From Actinomycetota bacterium (lineage in GTDB: Bacteria > Actinomycetota > Acidimicrobiia > Acidimicrobiales > Aldehydirespiratoraceae): a stretch of 64,000 nucleotides of DNA. Positions 9,761 to 18,602 of this stretch are shown here, piece after piece. How positions within the stretch are numbered: position 1 is the first letter of the stretch; each line of letters starts with the position of its first letter. The position numbers and the translations under genes were made by a program. Below the pieces are notes generated by a model. It saw nothing but the letters and a program-made list of their open reading frames with translations, was not told where the DNA came from and did no database searches. Location of the stretch: assembly GCA_029979265.1 (NCBI GenBank), contig JAPOHW010000009.1, forward strand, positions 82,303 to 146,302, read 5' to 3'.

Positions 9761-11059
9761 TCAGTCGACAATACGGCTGCGTTGGCCTCGCATGAGAGCG
9801 ACAGCGGTGGCCGATGCTCGGGCCGGGAAGGCGACGAACTGCCGTCGACTCTCCGGGGCATCGGTCACGACGATCCGGTAGGCCAGATAGCTCGCAATGA
9901 CGCCGAAACAGGTGGCCATGGTCCAGAAGTAGGCGACCGGCGACGTGACACCGATCACGACACTGGCCGAGAGCGGACCGCACAGGGCACCGACGCCGTT
10001 CACTCGCACCAATGCAGCCGATCCTGCCGTGAGCTTGGCGGTCGGCAACCAGTCGGCTGTGTACGCGATGGTCAACGAATAGATCGGGAATCCCACCGCC
10101 CCGAGAAGTGCCATCAGGCCGATCGCCGCCCAACTCCCCTCCTGCACCCCGGCGAGGCCTGCACATGCCGCGAGTGCAATCCCGGCGACGACGAGGATCA
10201 CACCACGACGCGACACGCGATCGGACAGCAGCCCGACCGGCCACTGCAACAGCATCGAACCGATGAGCGGAGCAGCAAGGAAGAACGCAAGCCGGGAGTC
10301 GGGGACGTCGACGGCCACCGCATACACGGCGCCGAGACCCATGAGGATGCCAATCGCTGCACCGTTCCAGAACGAGCAGAAGATGCCGGTCGGGATGATG
10401 GCCGCAAGTTCCCGGAGGCTCATTCGTTCCGTGGCAGCCAGCGGCGGGTTGCTGGATGCCGACAGGACGATCGGGATCAGCGATGCAGACACGAGTACCG
10501 ATGAGAGCAGGAAGAGTTTCACGCCATCTGGATCGGCGGCGTCGAGCAAGAACTGCCCGATCGTCATGCCACCCATCGTCACAACCATGTAGATCGACAG
10601 CAGTCGCCCGCGAGTCTGGTTGGTGGCGAGATCGTTCAGCCACGACTCCTCGGTGACGTACAGCCCGGCCATACACAGACCGGTCATGAAACGCATGAGG
10701 CCCCAGGTGACGGGATCGATGAAGAGCGCGTGGATCAACACGGCAGCCGATGCCATCGACGCAAGGCCTGCAAACACACGGATGTGTCCGACCTTGGCGA
10801 TCAGCGTCTCGGCGGTGCGACTCCCAGCCAGGAAGCCGCCGAAATAGGCAGCCATGACGAACCCGGCGACGGTGACCGAAAAGCCCTCGGTCTCGGATCG
10901 CACACCGATGAGGGAACCCTGCAGCCCATTTCCGGCCATGAGGAGCAAGATCCCGACGAACAGGGCCCGCGCCGCCGTAGCCGGACTGTCCTCGATCCAC
11001 GGCCCACCCTCGACGATCTCGTCGTCATCGGTGATCGCCGGCGGCGTCGGATCGGTCAC
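9761..11059 (-). CDS. MFS transporter (YcaD-like)
   Basis: A 432-residue integral membrane protein with about 12 hydrophobic segments, starting near residue 25. Patterns such as FVMAAYFGGFLAGS and the loop GLLSDRVSRRGVIL, with the typical MFS loop sequence between segments, mark it as a major facilitator. The substrate is unknown. It resembles small exporters of the YcaD type. The GTG at 11059 is chosen because GGAGGT stands seven bases before it. A TAACGT hexamer at 11110-11115 and a small hairpin (CCGGTG/CACCGG, 11087-11104) lie in its leader. Confidence 0.82.
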   Translation of the reverse strand: MTDPTPPAITDDDEIVEGGPWIEDSPATAARALFVGILLLMAGNGLQGSLIGVRSETEGFSVTVAGFVMAAYFGGFLAGSRTAETLIAKVGHIRVFAGLASMASAAVLIHALFIDPVTWGLMRFMTGLCMAGLYVTEESWLNDLATNQTRGRLLSIYMVVTMGGMTIGQFLLDAADPDGVKLFLLSSVLVSASLIPIVLSASSNPPLAATERMSLRELAAIIPTGIFCSFWNGAAIGILMGLGAVYAVAVDVPDSRLAFFLAAPLIGSMLLQWPVGLLSDRVSRRGVILVVAGIALAACAGLAGVQEGSWAAIGLMALLGAVGFPIYSLTIAYTADWLPTAKLTAGSAALVRVNGVGALCGPLSASVVIGVTSPVAYFWTMATCFGVIASYLAYRIVVTDAPESRRQFVAFPARASATAVALMRGQRSRIVD

Positions 11060-11109
11060 GGCGTAGACCTCCACGAAACAGCCGCACCGGTGAGGCGGCA
11101 CCGGAGAGA

Positions 11110-11115
11110 ACGTTA
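11110..11115 (-). promoter_or_regulatory. Putative -10 box of the MFS gene
   Basis: TAACGT on the minus strand, about 50 bases before the GTG start. It leaves a leader that contains the GGAGGT ribosome binding site. No -35 element is clear. Confidence 0.3.
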
Positions 11116-11142
11116 GCGGGTACTCCGATGTTCCCGATCGAC

Positions 11143-11949
11143 TCAGTCCGTCGTGCTCGACCTGTCGAGGGCAGCGACGATTGCGTTCCGGGTCTCGTCG
11201 GGCGCCTCGACGGTCAACATGTGGCCACAGTCGATCATCACGACCTCCGCGCCTGCCGTTGCAGCAATCAGGTCGGTTGCCCGCTTGCTCGGCGTCATCT
11301 TGTCGCGAGTGCCCAAGACGTAGGTGACCGGACAGGTCACATCGGCCGCAGCGATGAGCGACGTGTCGTAGACGTTGCACGCCGCCATGTCGACACCGAG
11401 GGAGTCGGGCCGTGATGTGTCGAGCAGCGCTTGCGATCCCCCGATCTGCCACATGCCGGGGGTGGCGTGGCGGCCGACATGCGCTCGGTCGCCGAACGAC
11501 CACGACGACATGAGTCGGCTGGCGTGTGGAACATCGTTGGCGGCCGAGTCGAGCAACTCGGGATGCACCGGCATCGCTGCTGCCGTGCCGACCAGCACGA
11601 GCGAGGCAACGACCTCGGGGCGCTGCGCAGCTGCCTCGATGGCGATGAACGTGCCCATCGAGTGACCGACGATGTGCGCCGGGCCCAAGCCGAGCTCGTC
11701 GATGACTCGTCCGATCCACCCACCCATCTCGGGAATGGTCTCGAGACAGGGGCCGTCGGAGCCGCCGTGACCGGGTAGGTCGACCGCCGCCACCCGGTAG
11801 CCATGATGTGCGAGGTACCGGGTCTGCAGTTGCCACACGGTGCGGTTCATCCCCGACCCGTGAACGAGCACCACACCGGGAAGCGCCGGGTCGTGGTCGC
11901 GGCCACCGTTGGCGTAGCGAACCGTCTTGCCGTCGAGGTCGAATTCCAT
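11143..11949 (-). CDS. Alpha/beta hydrolase
   Basis: A 268-residue alpha/beta-hydrolase fold protein. The oxyanion motif VHGSG lies near 29-33, the nucleophile elbow is GHSMG near 94-98 (Ser96), the acid is in LGTRDKM near 212, and the catalytic His in DCGHML near 240. Probable ester or thioester hydrolase of unknown substrate. It lies 14 bases downstream of metY on the same strand and is probably co-transcribed with it. It is too short and lacks the motifs of the homoserine acetyltransferase MetX (about 370 residues), although the neighbour makes that tempting. Confidence 0.85.
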   Translation of the reverse strand: MEFDLDGKTVRYANGGRDHDPALPGVVLVHGSGMNRTVWQLQTRYLAHHGYRVAAVDLPGHGGSDGPCLETIPEMGGWIGRVIDELGLGPAHIVGHSMGTFIAIEAAAQRPEVVASLVLVGTAAAMPVHPELLDSAANDVPHASRLMSSWSFGDRAHVGRHATPGMWQIGGSQALLDTSRPDSLGVDMAACNVYDTSLIAAADVTCPVTYVLGTRDKMTPSKRATDLIAATAGAEVVMIDCGHMLTVEAPDETRNAIVAALDRSSTTD

Positions 11950-11963
11950 CGCGTCCTCGCTCG

Positions 11964-13256
11964 CTACCGCTGGCTGATCTTCAGCGCCGAGCTGAGATCG
12001 TCGATGATGTCCCGCACGTCCTCGATGCCGACCGACACACGGATCAGGTCCTCGCCGATGCCGGCGGCGACCAGGTCGTCGGCCGACAACTGCTGATGGG
12101 TCGTGCTTGCCGGATGCAACACGAGGGTCTTCGCGTCACCCACGTTGGCGAGGTGTGATGCAAGCCTCACGTTCTCGATGAACGTCTTGCCGGCATCCCG
12201 GCCACCCTTGATGCCGAAGCTCAGGATTGCGCCGGTGCCGTTCGGATAGAGCGCGGCTGCGAGTTCTCGATCGGGATGGTCCGACGCCGTCGGATACTTG
12301 ACCCAGGCCACGGCGTCGTTCGCCTCGAGCATCTCGGTGACCGCGCGGGCGTTGCTGACATGGCGGGCCATCCGCAGCGGGAGCGTCTCCACGCCCTGCA
12401 GCAATTGAAAGGCGTTGGCCGGGCTCATCGACGCACCGAAGTCGCGCAAACCCTCGGCTCGTGCTCGGGTGATGAAGGCGCCCGGGCCGAACTCGTCGGC
12501 GAACGAAATGCCGTGATAGCCGGCGTACGGCTCGGTCATGGTGTCGAACCGGCCTGACGCCTCCCAGTCGAAGCGCCCACCGTCGATCAACGCTCCTCCG
12601 AGCGCAACACCGTGGCCGCCGAGGAACTTGGTCACCGAATGCATGACGATGTCGGCGCCGTGCTCGATCGGCCGAATGCAATACGGCGTCGAGAACGTCG
12701 AGTCGACCATCAGCGGAAGTCCACTGCGATGGGCGACCTCCGCAACTGCCGCAATGTCGAGTACCTCGACGCCGGGATTCCCCAACGTCTCGGCGAACAC
12801 GAGCCGTGTGTCGTCGGTGATGGCGGCCTCGAACTCGGTCGGGTTGCGAGGGTCGACGAACGTGCAGGTGATCCCGAGGCGAGGGAGTGTGACATTGAGC
12901 ATCTGGTGGGTGCCGCCGTAGATGTTTCGACTTGCGACGATGTGTCCGCCCTGGCCCATGAGCGTGACCACGCCGAGAAAAAACGCAGCCTGGCCGCTCG
13001 CAGTGCACACGGCACCGACGCCACCTTCGAGCGCGGCCAAGCGCTCTTCGAGCACGGCAACCGTCGGGTTGGTCAGGCGGGAGTAGAGATGGCCCGGCAT
13101 CTCGAGGTTGAACAGACCTGCGGCATGGTCGCTGTCGTCGAACACGTACGACGTCGTGAAGTACAACGGCACAGCCCGGGCCCCGGTGGTGGGGTCCGGT
13201 TGCTGACCGGCATGGAGGCTCAGCGTGTCGAATCGCAGATACTCGGGTTCGATCAT
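11964..13256 (-). CDS. metY: O-acetylhomoserine sulfhydrylase (MetY)
   Basis: PLP enzyme that makes homocysteine from O-acetylhomoserine and sulfide; family members also accept methanethiol and give methionine directly. It has 430 residues, the usual MetY length. The PLP lysine lies in [11 protein letters not shown] near 210, with the phosphate loop TASGQAAFF near 86 and SRLTNPT near 62. The ATG at 13256 follows a TAGGGT hexamer by seven bases. Its place beside betaine and DMSP-type genes suggests use of methylated sulphur, which is inference. Confidence 0.92.
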   Translation of the reverse strand: MIEPEYLRFDTLSLHAGQQPDPTTGARAVPLYFTTSYVFDDSDHAAGLFNLEMPGHLYSRLTNPTVAVLEERLAALEGGVGAVCTASGQAAFFLGVVTLMGQGGHIVASRNIYGGTHQMLNVTLPRLGITCTFVDPRNPTEFEAAITDDTRLVFAETLGNPGVEVLDIAAVAEVAHRSGLPLMVDSTFSTPYCIRPIEHGADIVMHSVTKFLGGHGVALGGALIDGGRFDWEASGRFDTMTEPYAGYHGISFADEFGPGAFITRARAEGLRDFGASMSPANAFQLLQGVETLPLRMARHVSNARAVTEMLEANDAVAWVKYPTASDHPDRELAAALYPNGTGAILSFGIKGGRDAGKTFIENVRLASHLANVGDAKTLVLHPASTTHQQLSADDLVAAGIGEDLIRVSVGIEDVRDIIDDLSSALKISQR

Positions 13257-13263
13257 GACGGCG

Positions 13264-13269
13264 ACCCTA
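13264..13269 (-). promoter_or_regulatory. Putative -10 box of metY, leaderless
   Basis: TAGGGT on the minus strand, seven bases before the metY ATG. It shares a 45-base divergent region with the binding-protein gene. Confidence 0.4.
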
Positions 13270-13289
13270 CCTGTCCACCGCCGTGGCAG

Positions 13290-13295
13290 TAGCGT
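13290..13295 (+). promoter_or_regulatory. Putative -10 box of the binding-protein gene
   Basis: TAGCGT, six bases before a GTG and nine before the ATG of the lipoprotein gene. Back to back with the metY box at 13264-13269. Confidence 0.4.
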
Positions 13296-13304
13296 CGCAC
13301 CGTG

Positions 13305-14669
13305 ATGCGCCGTTCGAACCGGTGGGTGGCCGTGGCCCTGGTTGCTGCACTCCTCGGCGGTGCCTGCGCAGAGGACGAACCGCAGGCGTCGAGCCCGCCA
13401 TCGACACGTGCTCCCGACGCGGCAGCGAGTGACGGTGCCGCCGTCGACGACTCGCCGCCACCATCTGGTGTCGGACCCGACAACCGGTATGCCGATGTGG
13501 GCGACGGGGTTGCGGTGACGATGGCCCGATCCGATGATCCCACCGGTCGGTTCCACGCCGAGGTCACGCGTCAACTCCTCCAACAGCTCGGCTACGTCGT
13601 CACCGATCCAGCCAATGTCGAGCTGTCGCCAGCCGACTTCTACGCCGCACTCGGCCGAGGAGAGGTCGATCTCTGGGTCAATGCCCGATTCCCTGCCCAC
13701 AACCCGTATCTCGATGCGGTGATCCGCTTCGAGCCGTTCGTCGTTCCTGAGTCCGACGCGCCCGAGGGTGAGGACGGCGCCGACGTCGTGCAACAGCCGG
13801 AGCCGACCGAGAACATGATCGACATCCGTGTGCGCGACGAGCTCTCCATCGTCACATCGATCATCCCCGACGGCGGTGTTGCCGGCTTCGTCACCAATGC
13901 ATCGATCACGTTCGACAACCCGGATCTGACCCTCGATGCGATCGTCGCCGACCCAGTACTCTTCGACCGGTACGACGCCGCCGACACCTTTCGCTCCCCT
14001 GCGCTGGCCGACGACGAGAGCGGCAGCGCCGGAGAACCGGTCGACGTGACCGATGGCGTGATCCAGATTCTCGGCTGCCCCGAGGATGCACTCTGCGCCG
14101 ACCAGATCGACGAGATGATCCGGTTCGCAGGCTGGCAGGGCTCCGTCGAGCAGGTCCTCGGCGACCGTGACACGCTCGCCGAGGAAGCGTTGCGTCGCGT
14201 TGCCAACAATCAGCCCGTCATCGCGTTCCTTCACGGTCCGTCGGCAGCGATGCAGCAGCTCATTCCCGGCGAGAACGTGATGTGGATCGGCGTCGAGCCC
14301 GACTCGGTGCTCGACGGTTCGATCACGGCGGCATGGAATCAGCGCTTCGAGAACGACGACGGACAGCAAGTCCCGAACCCGGTCGATCCCGGAACCTGTT
14401 CGGTCGATCCGTGTCATCTCGGTTGGCTCACCAACGACATCGCAATCACGGCGAGCAACGTGTTCCTCGAGCGGCACCCGGCTGCAGCGGCGCTGCTGGC
14501 GGTGATCGAGATCCCTGCGGCCGACGTCAATGCTGCGCTCGCCCGTATCCGGCTCGCAGACCTGCGCAGCGGTTCACCCGACGAGACGTCGCAGCTAGCT
14601 GCGACGTGGATCGACTCGAACCGCGAACTGGTCGACCAGTGGCTCGCTGCTGCGGTCGCCGCCGCCTGA
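13305..14669 (+). CDS. OpuAC/ProX-type betaine-binding lipoprotein, orphan
   Basis: Predicted extracytoplasmic solute-binding protein for glycine betaine-like compounds. About 454 residues: a signal peptide with basic start and hydrophobic core ends in LLGGAC, a plausible though imperfect lipobox with Cys near residue 21. A low-complexity linker follows, then an OpuAC-like domain with VTMARSDDPTGRFHAEV, GEVDLWVNARFPAHNPYLD and a C-terminal GWLTNDIAITASN. It is longer than typical ProX (about 330). No ATPase or permease gene is adjacent, so the transporter partner must be elsewhere. A GTG at 13302 is an alternative start. The neighbouring demethylation genes support a betaine ligand; ligand residues were not verified. 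Confidence 0.75.
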   Translation: MRRSNRWVAVALVAALLGGACAEDEPQASSPPSTRAPDAAASDGAAVDDSPPPSGVGPDNRYADVGDGVAVTMARSDDPTGRFHAEVTRQLLQQLGYVVTDPANVELSPADFYAALGRGEVDLWVNARFPAHNPYLDAVIRFEPFVVPESDAPEGEDGADVVQQPEPTENMIDIRVRDELSIVTSIIPDGGVAGFVTNASITFDNPDLTLDAIVADPVLFDRYDAADTFRSPALADDESGSAGEPVDVTDGVIQILGCPEDALCADQIDEMIRFAGWQGSVEQVLGDRDTLAEEALRRVANNQPVIAFLHGPSAAMQQLIPGENVMWIGVEPDSVLDGSITAAWNQRFENDDGQQVPNPVDPGTCSVDPCHLGWLTNDIAITASNVFLERHPAAAALLAVIEIPAADVNAALARIRLADLRSGSPDETSQLAATWIDSNRELVDQWLAAAVAAA

Positions 14670-14676
14670 TGCGCCG

Positions 14677-15855
14677 CTAGGCGCCGAGCGCCTTGCCCAA
14701 ATCCGTCAGGAGATCATCGGTGTCTTCGAGGCCGATCGACAGTCGGATCATCGTCTCCCCGATCCCCATTGCGTGACGAAGCTCCGGTGCGACCCGACGA
14801 TGGGTCGTGGTGGCAGGGTGGGTGACGAGACTCTTCGTGTCGCCCACGTTGTTGGAGATGTCGAAGATGTTCAACGCGTCGACAACTGCGAACGTCGAGG
14901 CCTGATCACCTTCGAGGGTCAGACTCACGATCGTGCCACCGGCCTCCATCTGCGAACGTGCCAGCTCGGCACTCGGATGCGAATCGAGGAAGGGGTAGCG
15001 GACCTCACGCACCCGGGCATGGGACTCGAGCTCGGAGGCGATCCGTTGCGCTGAGCGACTCTGCGCATCGATGCGTAGACGGAGCGTCTCGAGACCCTTG
15101 ACAAGCACCCATGCATTGAACGGGCTGAGGCTCGGGCCGGTGTGGCGGATGAACTCCTGCAGGTGATCGTCGTGAAACTGCTCCGAACACAGCACGGCGC
15201 CGCCCAGGGTCCGTCCCTGACCGTCGATGTGTTTGGTGGCGGAGTAGACGACGATGTCGGCACCGAGTTCGAGCGGATGCTGCAGGATCGGGGTGGCGAA
15301 GACGTTGTCGACCACGACGAGGGCTCCAGCCGCATGGGCCAGCTCACTGACGGCGCGAAGGTCGATGATCTCCAACCCTGGGTTCGAGGGGGTCTCGAGA
15401 AAAACCGCGTTGGCCCCGCCGGCGAGCGCCGCCTCCCACTGGGAGAGATCACGGCCGTCGACGAGGCGGGTCTCGACGCCGAACCGCGGAAGGATCTCGG
15501 TCGTGATCACTGCGCACGAGCCGAACAGTGCCCGGGAGGCGACGAGCGTGTCGCCGGCACCCAGGAAGCATGCCAATGCGGCGAAGACCGCCGACATGCC
15601 GCTGGCGGTCGCACGACAGACGTCGGCACCTTCGATCAGGCGAAGCCGTTCTTCGAACATGGCAACGGTGGGGTTGCCGTAACGGCCGTAGATGTAGCGG
15701 TCGATGTCGCCCGTGAACGCGGCTTCGGCCTCGGCAGCCGAGCCATAGACGAAGCCCGACGTGGCGTAGATCGCCTCGGCGGTCTCGTCGAAACCCGAGC
15801 GGCTGAGCCCACCCCGGATCAGTTTGGTTGCCTCGGAGGCGTGTTCGAGGTCCAT
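14677..15855 (-). CDS. metZ: O-succinylhomoserine sulfhydrylase-type PLP enzyme (MetZ)
   Basis: Cys/Met-metabolism PLP enzyme of about 392 residues, predicted to form homocysteine from O-succinylhomoserine (or a related ester) and sulfide. The PLP lysine lies in YSATKHIDGQG near 205; YGRYGNPT near 63 and TASGMSAVF near 90 bind phosphate and substrate. The ATG at 15855 is preferred, two bases after the rhodanese stop; a GTG at 15873 would overlap rhodanese by 16 bases. It is a paralogue of metY at 11964-13256; two such enzymes in 4 kb suggest different sulphur or homoserine-ester substrates. Confidence 0.88.
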   Translation of the reverse strand: MDLEHASEATKLIRGGLSRSGFDETAEAIYATSGFVYGSAAEAEAAFTGDIDRYIYGRYGNPTVAMFEERLRLIEGADVCRATASGMSAVFAALACFLGAGDTLVASRALFGSCAVITTEILPRFGVETRLVDGRDLSQWEAALAGGANAVFLETPSNPGLEIIDLRAVSELAHAAGALVVVDNVFATPILQHPLELGADIVVYSATKHIDGQGRTLGGAVLCSEQFHDDHLQEFIRHTGPSLSPFNAWVLVKGLETLRLRIDAQSRSAQRIASELESHARVREVRYPFLDSHPSAELARSQMEAGGTIVSLTLEGDQASTFAVVDALNIFDISNNVGDTKSLVTHPATTTHRRVAPELRHAMGIGETMIRLSIGLEDTDDLLTDLGKALGA

Positions 15856-15857
15856 CG

Positions 15858-16262
15858 TCAGCCTTGCCGCCACGGCAGACCGGCGTGTTTCCAGCCGGTC
15901 GTGCGGTGGCCTTCAGCATCGAGATCACCTTCGAAGCCTTCGGAGACGTTGTAGGTGGTGGTGAAGCCGGCGGCCGCCGCTGCGGCCGCCGCCCCCTGAG
16001 AGCGGACGCCACTGCGGCACAGAAACAGCAGCGGCGTCGAGGGATCGAGGCCGCCGGTGGCTTGTTCGACGAAATCGGGATTGGGCGTGCCGGAGCCGTA
16101 GGCGGTCCACATCACCATCCGTGCCTGCTTGCCGATTGCGTCGAGGACGGGGATCCCCACCAGGTTCCATTCCTGCGGCGTGCGCACGTCGACGAGCACT
16201 GCTGCGGGGTCCTCTACGAGGAGTTGATAGGCATCGTGCACACTGATCTCGGTGAAGGCCAT
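15858..16262 (-). CDS. Rhodanese-like sulfurtransferase
   Basis: A single rhodanese domain of 134 residues. The active-site loop is LFLCRSGVRS with the catalytic Cys near residue 82, and the N-terminal motif is VLVDVRTPQEW. It is cytoplasmic, with no signal peptide. Translationally close to metZ, so it probably delivers or detoxifies persulfide sulphur for homocysteine synthesis. TAGGAG precedes the ATG. Confidence 0.9.
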   Translation of the reverse strand: MAFTEISVHDAYQLLVEDPAAVLVDVRTPQEWNLVGIPVLDAIGKQARMVMWTAYGSGTPNPDFVEQATGGLDPSTPLLFLCRSGVRSQGAAAAAAAAGFTTTYNVSEGFEGDLDAEGHRTTGWKHAGLPWRQG

Positions 16263-16278
16263 GGTTGCTCCTAATTCC

Positions 16279-16291
16279 GATCGTTTCGATC
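16279..16291. promoter_or_regulatory. Palindrome upstream of rhodanese-metZ
   Basis: GATCG-TTT-CGATC, perfect five-base arms, 17 to 29 bases before the rhodanese start. Possible operator. The rest of the 141-base gap (16263-16403) shows no riboswitch that I recognise. Confidence 0.25.
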
Positions 16292-16403
16292 AGGATTGGA
16301 ACCGTAGGGCTGGGCCTGTGGCTAACGGGCGGTCGTCTGTCACATTTCACGATGTCGAGACCGGTTCTTTTCACGGTGCCGATGATCGAACACACTGTGG
16401 GCC

Positions 16404-17261
16404 ATGTACGAGCTCTCCGGGATCGTCGACCTCGACCGCTACCCGCTCCACGAACCCGACTCGACCGCGTACCTCGCAGCTGTCGCCGCTGCACGCCAGG
16501 GGTTGCGGTCGGTTGGCTGCGCGGTCGTCAAGGACCTCGTTCGACCCGAGGCGGTTGGGCTGCTCAACGACGAGATCATCGAGCGAAAGCACACCACCCA
16601 CTTCTCGACACAGATGATGAACCCGTACTTCCACACCGAGGTCAACGACGAGTTTCCCCACCACCACCCGGTCAACACGTTCCTCGAACGCTCAAGCGGG
16701 TTCATACCGGGTGACGCATGGGATCCCGACTGTGCCACCGACGTGATGTTTCGGGCACCCGAACTCGCCCGCTTCCTGGCCGACTGCCTCGAGATCCCCG
16801 AGCTCCACTGCTACGCCGATCCGCTTGCAGGACTCACCGCCAACATCCTCGACCCCGGCCAGCTGTTCACCTGGCACTTCGACACGAACGACTTCGCCGT
16901 CACCGTTCTCGTGCAGGAAGCCGACGAGGGTGGCCTGTTCGAGTACTGCCCGGCGATCCGCAACGCCGACGACGAGGGCTTCGATCGCATCGCTGGCGTG
17001 CTCGGCGGAGATCGCACCGGTGTGCACACCCTTGACCTCCGCCCCGGCGACCTGCAGATCTTCCAGGGTCGCCACAGTCTCCATCAGGTCTCGCGGGTGC
17101 CTGCCACCAGCCGACCACGACACGCGGCGATCTTCGCCTACACCCGCGAACCCGGTGTGATCGGTCGCGTCACCCGCACCCAACAACTCTTCGGTCGCGT
17201 GATGCAGGAGCATGTCGATGCCGAGCGGGCGCGCGTGCGTTCCGACGCGCTCATCGACTGA
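16404..17261 (+). CDS. Fe(II)/2-oxoglutarate-type dioxygenase 1
   Basis: A 285-residue cupin-fold oxygenase that resembles the HalD/ArpA-like group. The iron triad appears as HFDTND (His-x-Asp, near 153-155) and a distal His in GRHSLHQVS near 225, followed by an Arg (RPRHAA) that could bind 2-oxoglutarate. No signal peptide. Such enzymes hydroxylate free amino acids or related small molecules, but the substrate here is unknown. It lies 17 bases before a second, unrelated-looking dioxygenase. ATG is preceded closely by CACACT, with no ribosome binding site. Confidence 0.75.
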   Translation: MYELSGIVDLDRYPLHEPDSTAYLAAVAAARQGLRSVGCAVVKDLVRPEAVGLLNDEIIERKHTTHFSTQMMNPYFHTEVNDEFPHHHPVNTFLERSSGFIPGDAWDPDCATDVMFRAPELARFLADCLEIPELHCYADPLAGLTANILDPGQLFTWHFDTNDFAVTVLVQEADEGGLFEYCPAIRNADDEGFDRIAGVLGGDRTGVHTLDLRPGDLQIFQGRHSLHQVSRVPATSRPRHAAIFAYTREPGVIGRVTRTQQLFGRVMQEHVDAERARVRSDALID

Positions 17262-17265
17262 TCGC

Positions 17266-17271
17266 TACCGT
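17266..17271 (+). promoter_or_regulatory. Putative -10 box before dioxygenase 2
   Basis: TACCGT, seven bases before the ATG at 17279. It may allow separate leaderless expression from the upstream dioxygenase gene. Confidence 0.3.
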
Positions 17272-17278
17272 CGCGTCC

Positions 17279-18184
17279 ATGCCGCTTCCGCAGCCGTCAA
17301 CCGATCCCAACCGACACCGGGCCGACCTCGACGAGTTCGGCTATTGCATCGTGGCCGACGCGCTCTCGGCCGACGAGGCGGCTGCGCTGACGGACAGGAT
17401 CAGTGCCCAGGCGGCTGCAGAACGCTCGCAGGCGCTCGATTTCCACTATCCGGCCGACGGCGACGACGACGTCAACCAGTGGGTGTACCAGCTGCTCGCC
17501 AAGGGCGACGAGTTCCAGGCGCTGGCCCTGCACCCGACCGCTCGAGCACTCGCCACCCACGTCCTCGGAGTCGACCACATCCTGTCATCGGTCGATGCCC
17601 ATATCACCCACCCGGGTAACAAGCCGATGGCGCTCCACCTCGATCAGTGGTGGATGCCCCAGCCGACGGTGCCCGGCACTCCCCATGTGCGCCAGGGCGA
17701 CCTGACCCGAACGTCGGGGCCGTACGGCGAGCCGACGCCGGCCGACACCCCGATCTCACCGCCGATGGTCTGCAACATGATGTGGATGGCGAACGAGTTC
17801 ACCACGGAGAACGGCGCCACCCGAATCGTGCCGGGCAGCCACCTCGCCGGCTGTCAGCCCGATCCGAGCCGCACCGACTACGGCGAGATTGCGATCGAAG
17901 CGCCGGCCGGCTCATTGCTCGTGTGGGAGGGACGGACCTGGCATGCCGCCGGCCTCAACACCTCCGACCACCCGCGCTTCGGTGTGGTCACCTACTTCTG
18001 CGCTCCGATCGTCCGATCGCTTGCGAACCTGACGTACGGCATGCGCACCGAGACCCGCACGGCGATGGATCCGGAACTGCTCAGACTCGCTGGCTTCACC
18101 CCGTGGAACAGCTATGGCATGACCGACGATCCGTACGCCGATGTGGCCCGGCCCGGCGATCAGACTGCAGGCCGCCTCGAGTAG
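17279..18184 (+). CDS. Phytanoyl-CoA dioxygenase family protein
   Basis: A 301-residue Fe(II)/2-oxoglutarate oxygenase of the PhyH group. Iron ligands are visible as HLDQW (His-x-Asp near 120-122) and the distal His in GRTWHAAGLN near 224, with the 2-oxoglutarate-binding Arg in HPRFGVV near 235. Bacterial members act on many small metabolites, including ectoine and alkyl-quaternary amines, so a betaine-related hydroxylation is possible but unproven. The stop codon sits inside a perfect palindrome shared with the convergent gene. Confidence 0.83.
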   Translation: MPLPQPSTDPNRHRADLDEFGYCIVADALSADEAAALTDRISAQAAAERSQALDFHYPADGDDDVNQWVYQLLAKGDEFQALALHPTARALATHVLGVDHILSSVDAHITHPGNKPMALHLDQWWMPQPTVPGTPHVRQGDLTRTSGPYGEPTPADTPISPPMVCNMMWMANEFTTENGATRIVPGSHLAGCQPDPSRTDYGEIAIEAPAGSLLVWEGRTWHAAGLNTSDHPRFGVVTYFCAPIVRSLANLTYGMRTETRTAMDPELLRLAGFTPWNSYGMTDDPYADVARPGDQTAGRLE

Positions 18185-18198
18185 CACCTGCTACTCGA
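18177..18198. terminator. Bidirectional terminator-like palindrome
   Basis: TCGAGTAGCA and TGCTACTCGA are perfect ten-base arms around CC. The palindrome contains the stop codon of the dioxygenase on the plus strand (TAG 18182-18184) and the stop of the SnoaL-like gene on the minus strand (18191-18193), so it can form a hairpin in both transcripts. Confidence 0.6.
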
Positions 18199-18562
18199 AC
18201 AACGCAGTGAGTGACGCAGGATTGATCCACTCGTCGAGTCGGTGGATCAAGCCATCGTCGCCCACTGCAACGAGCGCGATCGCTTCGGCGACGAGGTCTT
18301 GACCTGCAAGGGTTGTGATCTCCAACCTGTGCTGCTGGAGATAGCCACCCTCGATCGGTTCGAGACGACGAACGACGTACTCGCGACGCAACGCCCGCCT
18401 TCCCATCGCTGCCATCAGCGCCATGTTCTGATCGACGGTCTGGGTCACCCCGTCGAAGTCGTGCCAAATCTCCGCATCGGGGTGGTAACACCCTCGGGCT
18501 GCCTCCACATCGCCATGGTTCAACGCAGCGAGGAAGCGGTGCGCAACATCGGGGACAGCCAT
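18191..18562 (-). CDS. SnoaL-like / NTF2-fold protein
   Basis: A 123-residue alpha+beta-barrel protein. RFLAALNHGDVEAARGCYHPDAEIW at the N-terminus is typical of SnoaL-like and ketosteroid isomerase-like folds, and LIHRLDEWINP closes the domain. Function is unknown; members include isomerases, hydrolases and binding proteins. The ATG at 18562 is chosen over a TTG nine bases upstream. It follows the M24 gene on the same strand 40 bases downstream and may belong to that operon's tail. Confidence 0.72.
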   Translation of the reverse strand: MAVPDVAHRFLAALNHGDVEAARGCYHPDAEIWHDFDGVTQTVDQNMALMAAMGRRALRREYVVRRLEPIEGGYLQQHRLEITTLAGQDLVAEAIALVAVGDDGLIHRLDEWINPASLTALFE

Positions 18563-18602
18563 GGACGCCAATCTAGGTCGAACCCAGCACAGTCCTGGAC
18601 GG

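Noticed and set aside
11143..11949. Homoserine O-acetyltransferase (MetX) beside metY
   Set aside because: At 268 residues it is about 100 residues too short, and its motifs are those of a general alpha/beta hydrolase.
16263..16403. SAM or S-box riboswitch before rhodanese-metZ
   Set aside because: No conserved multi-stem structure or terminator could be recognised in the 141 bases.
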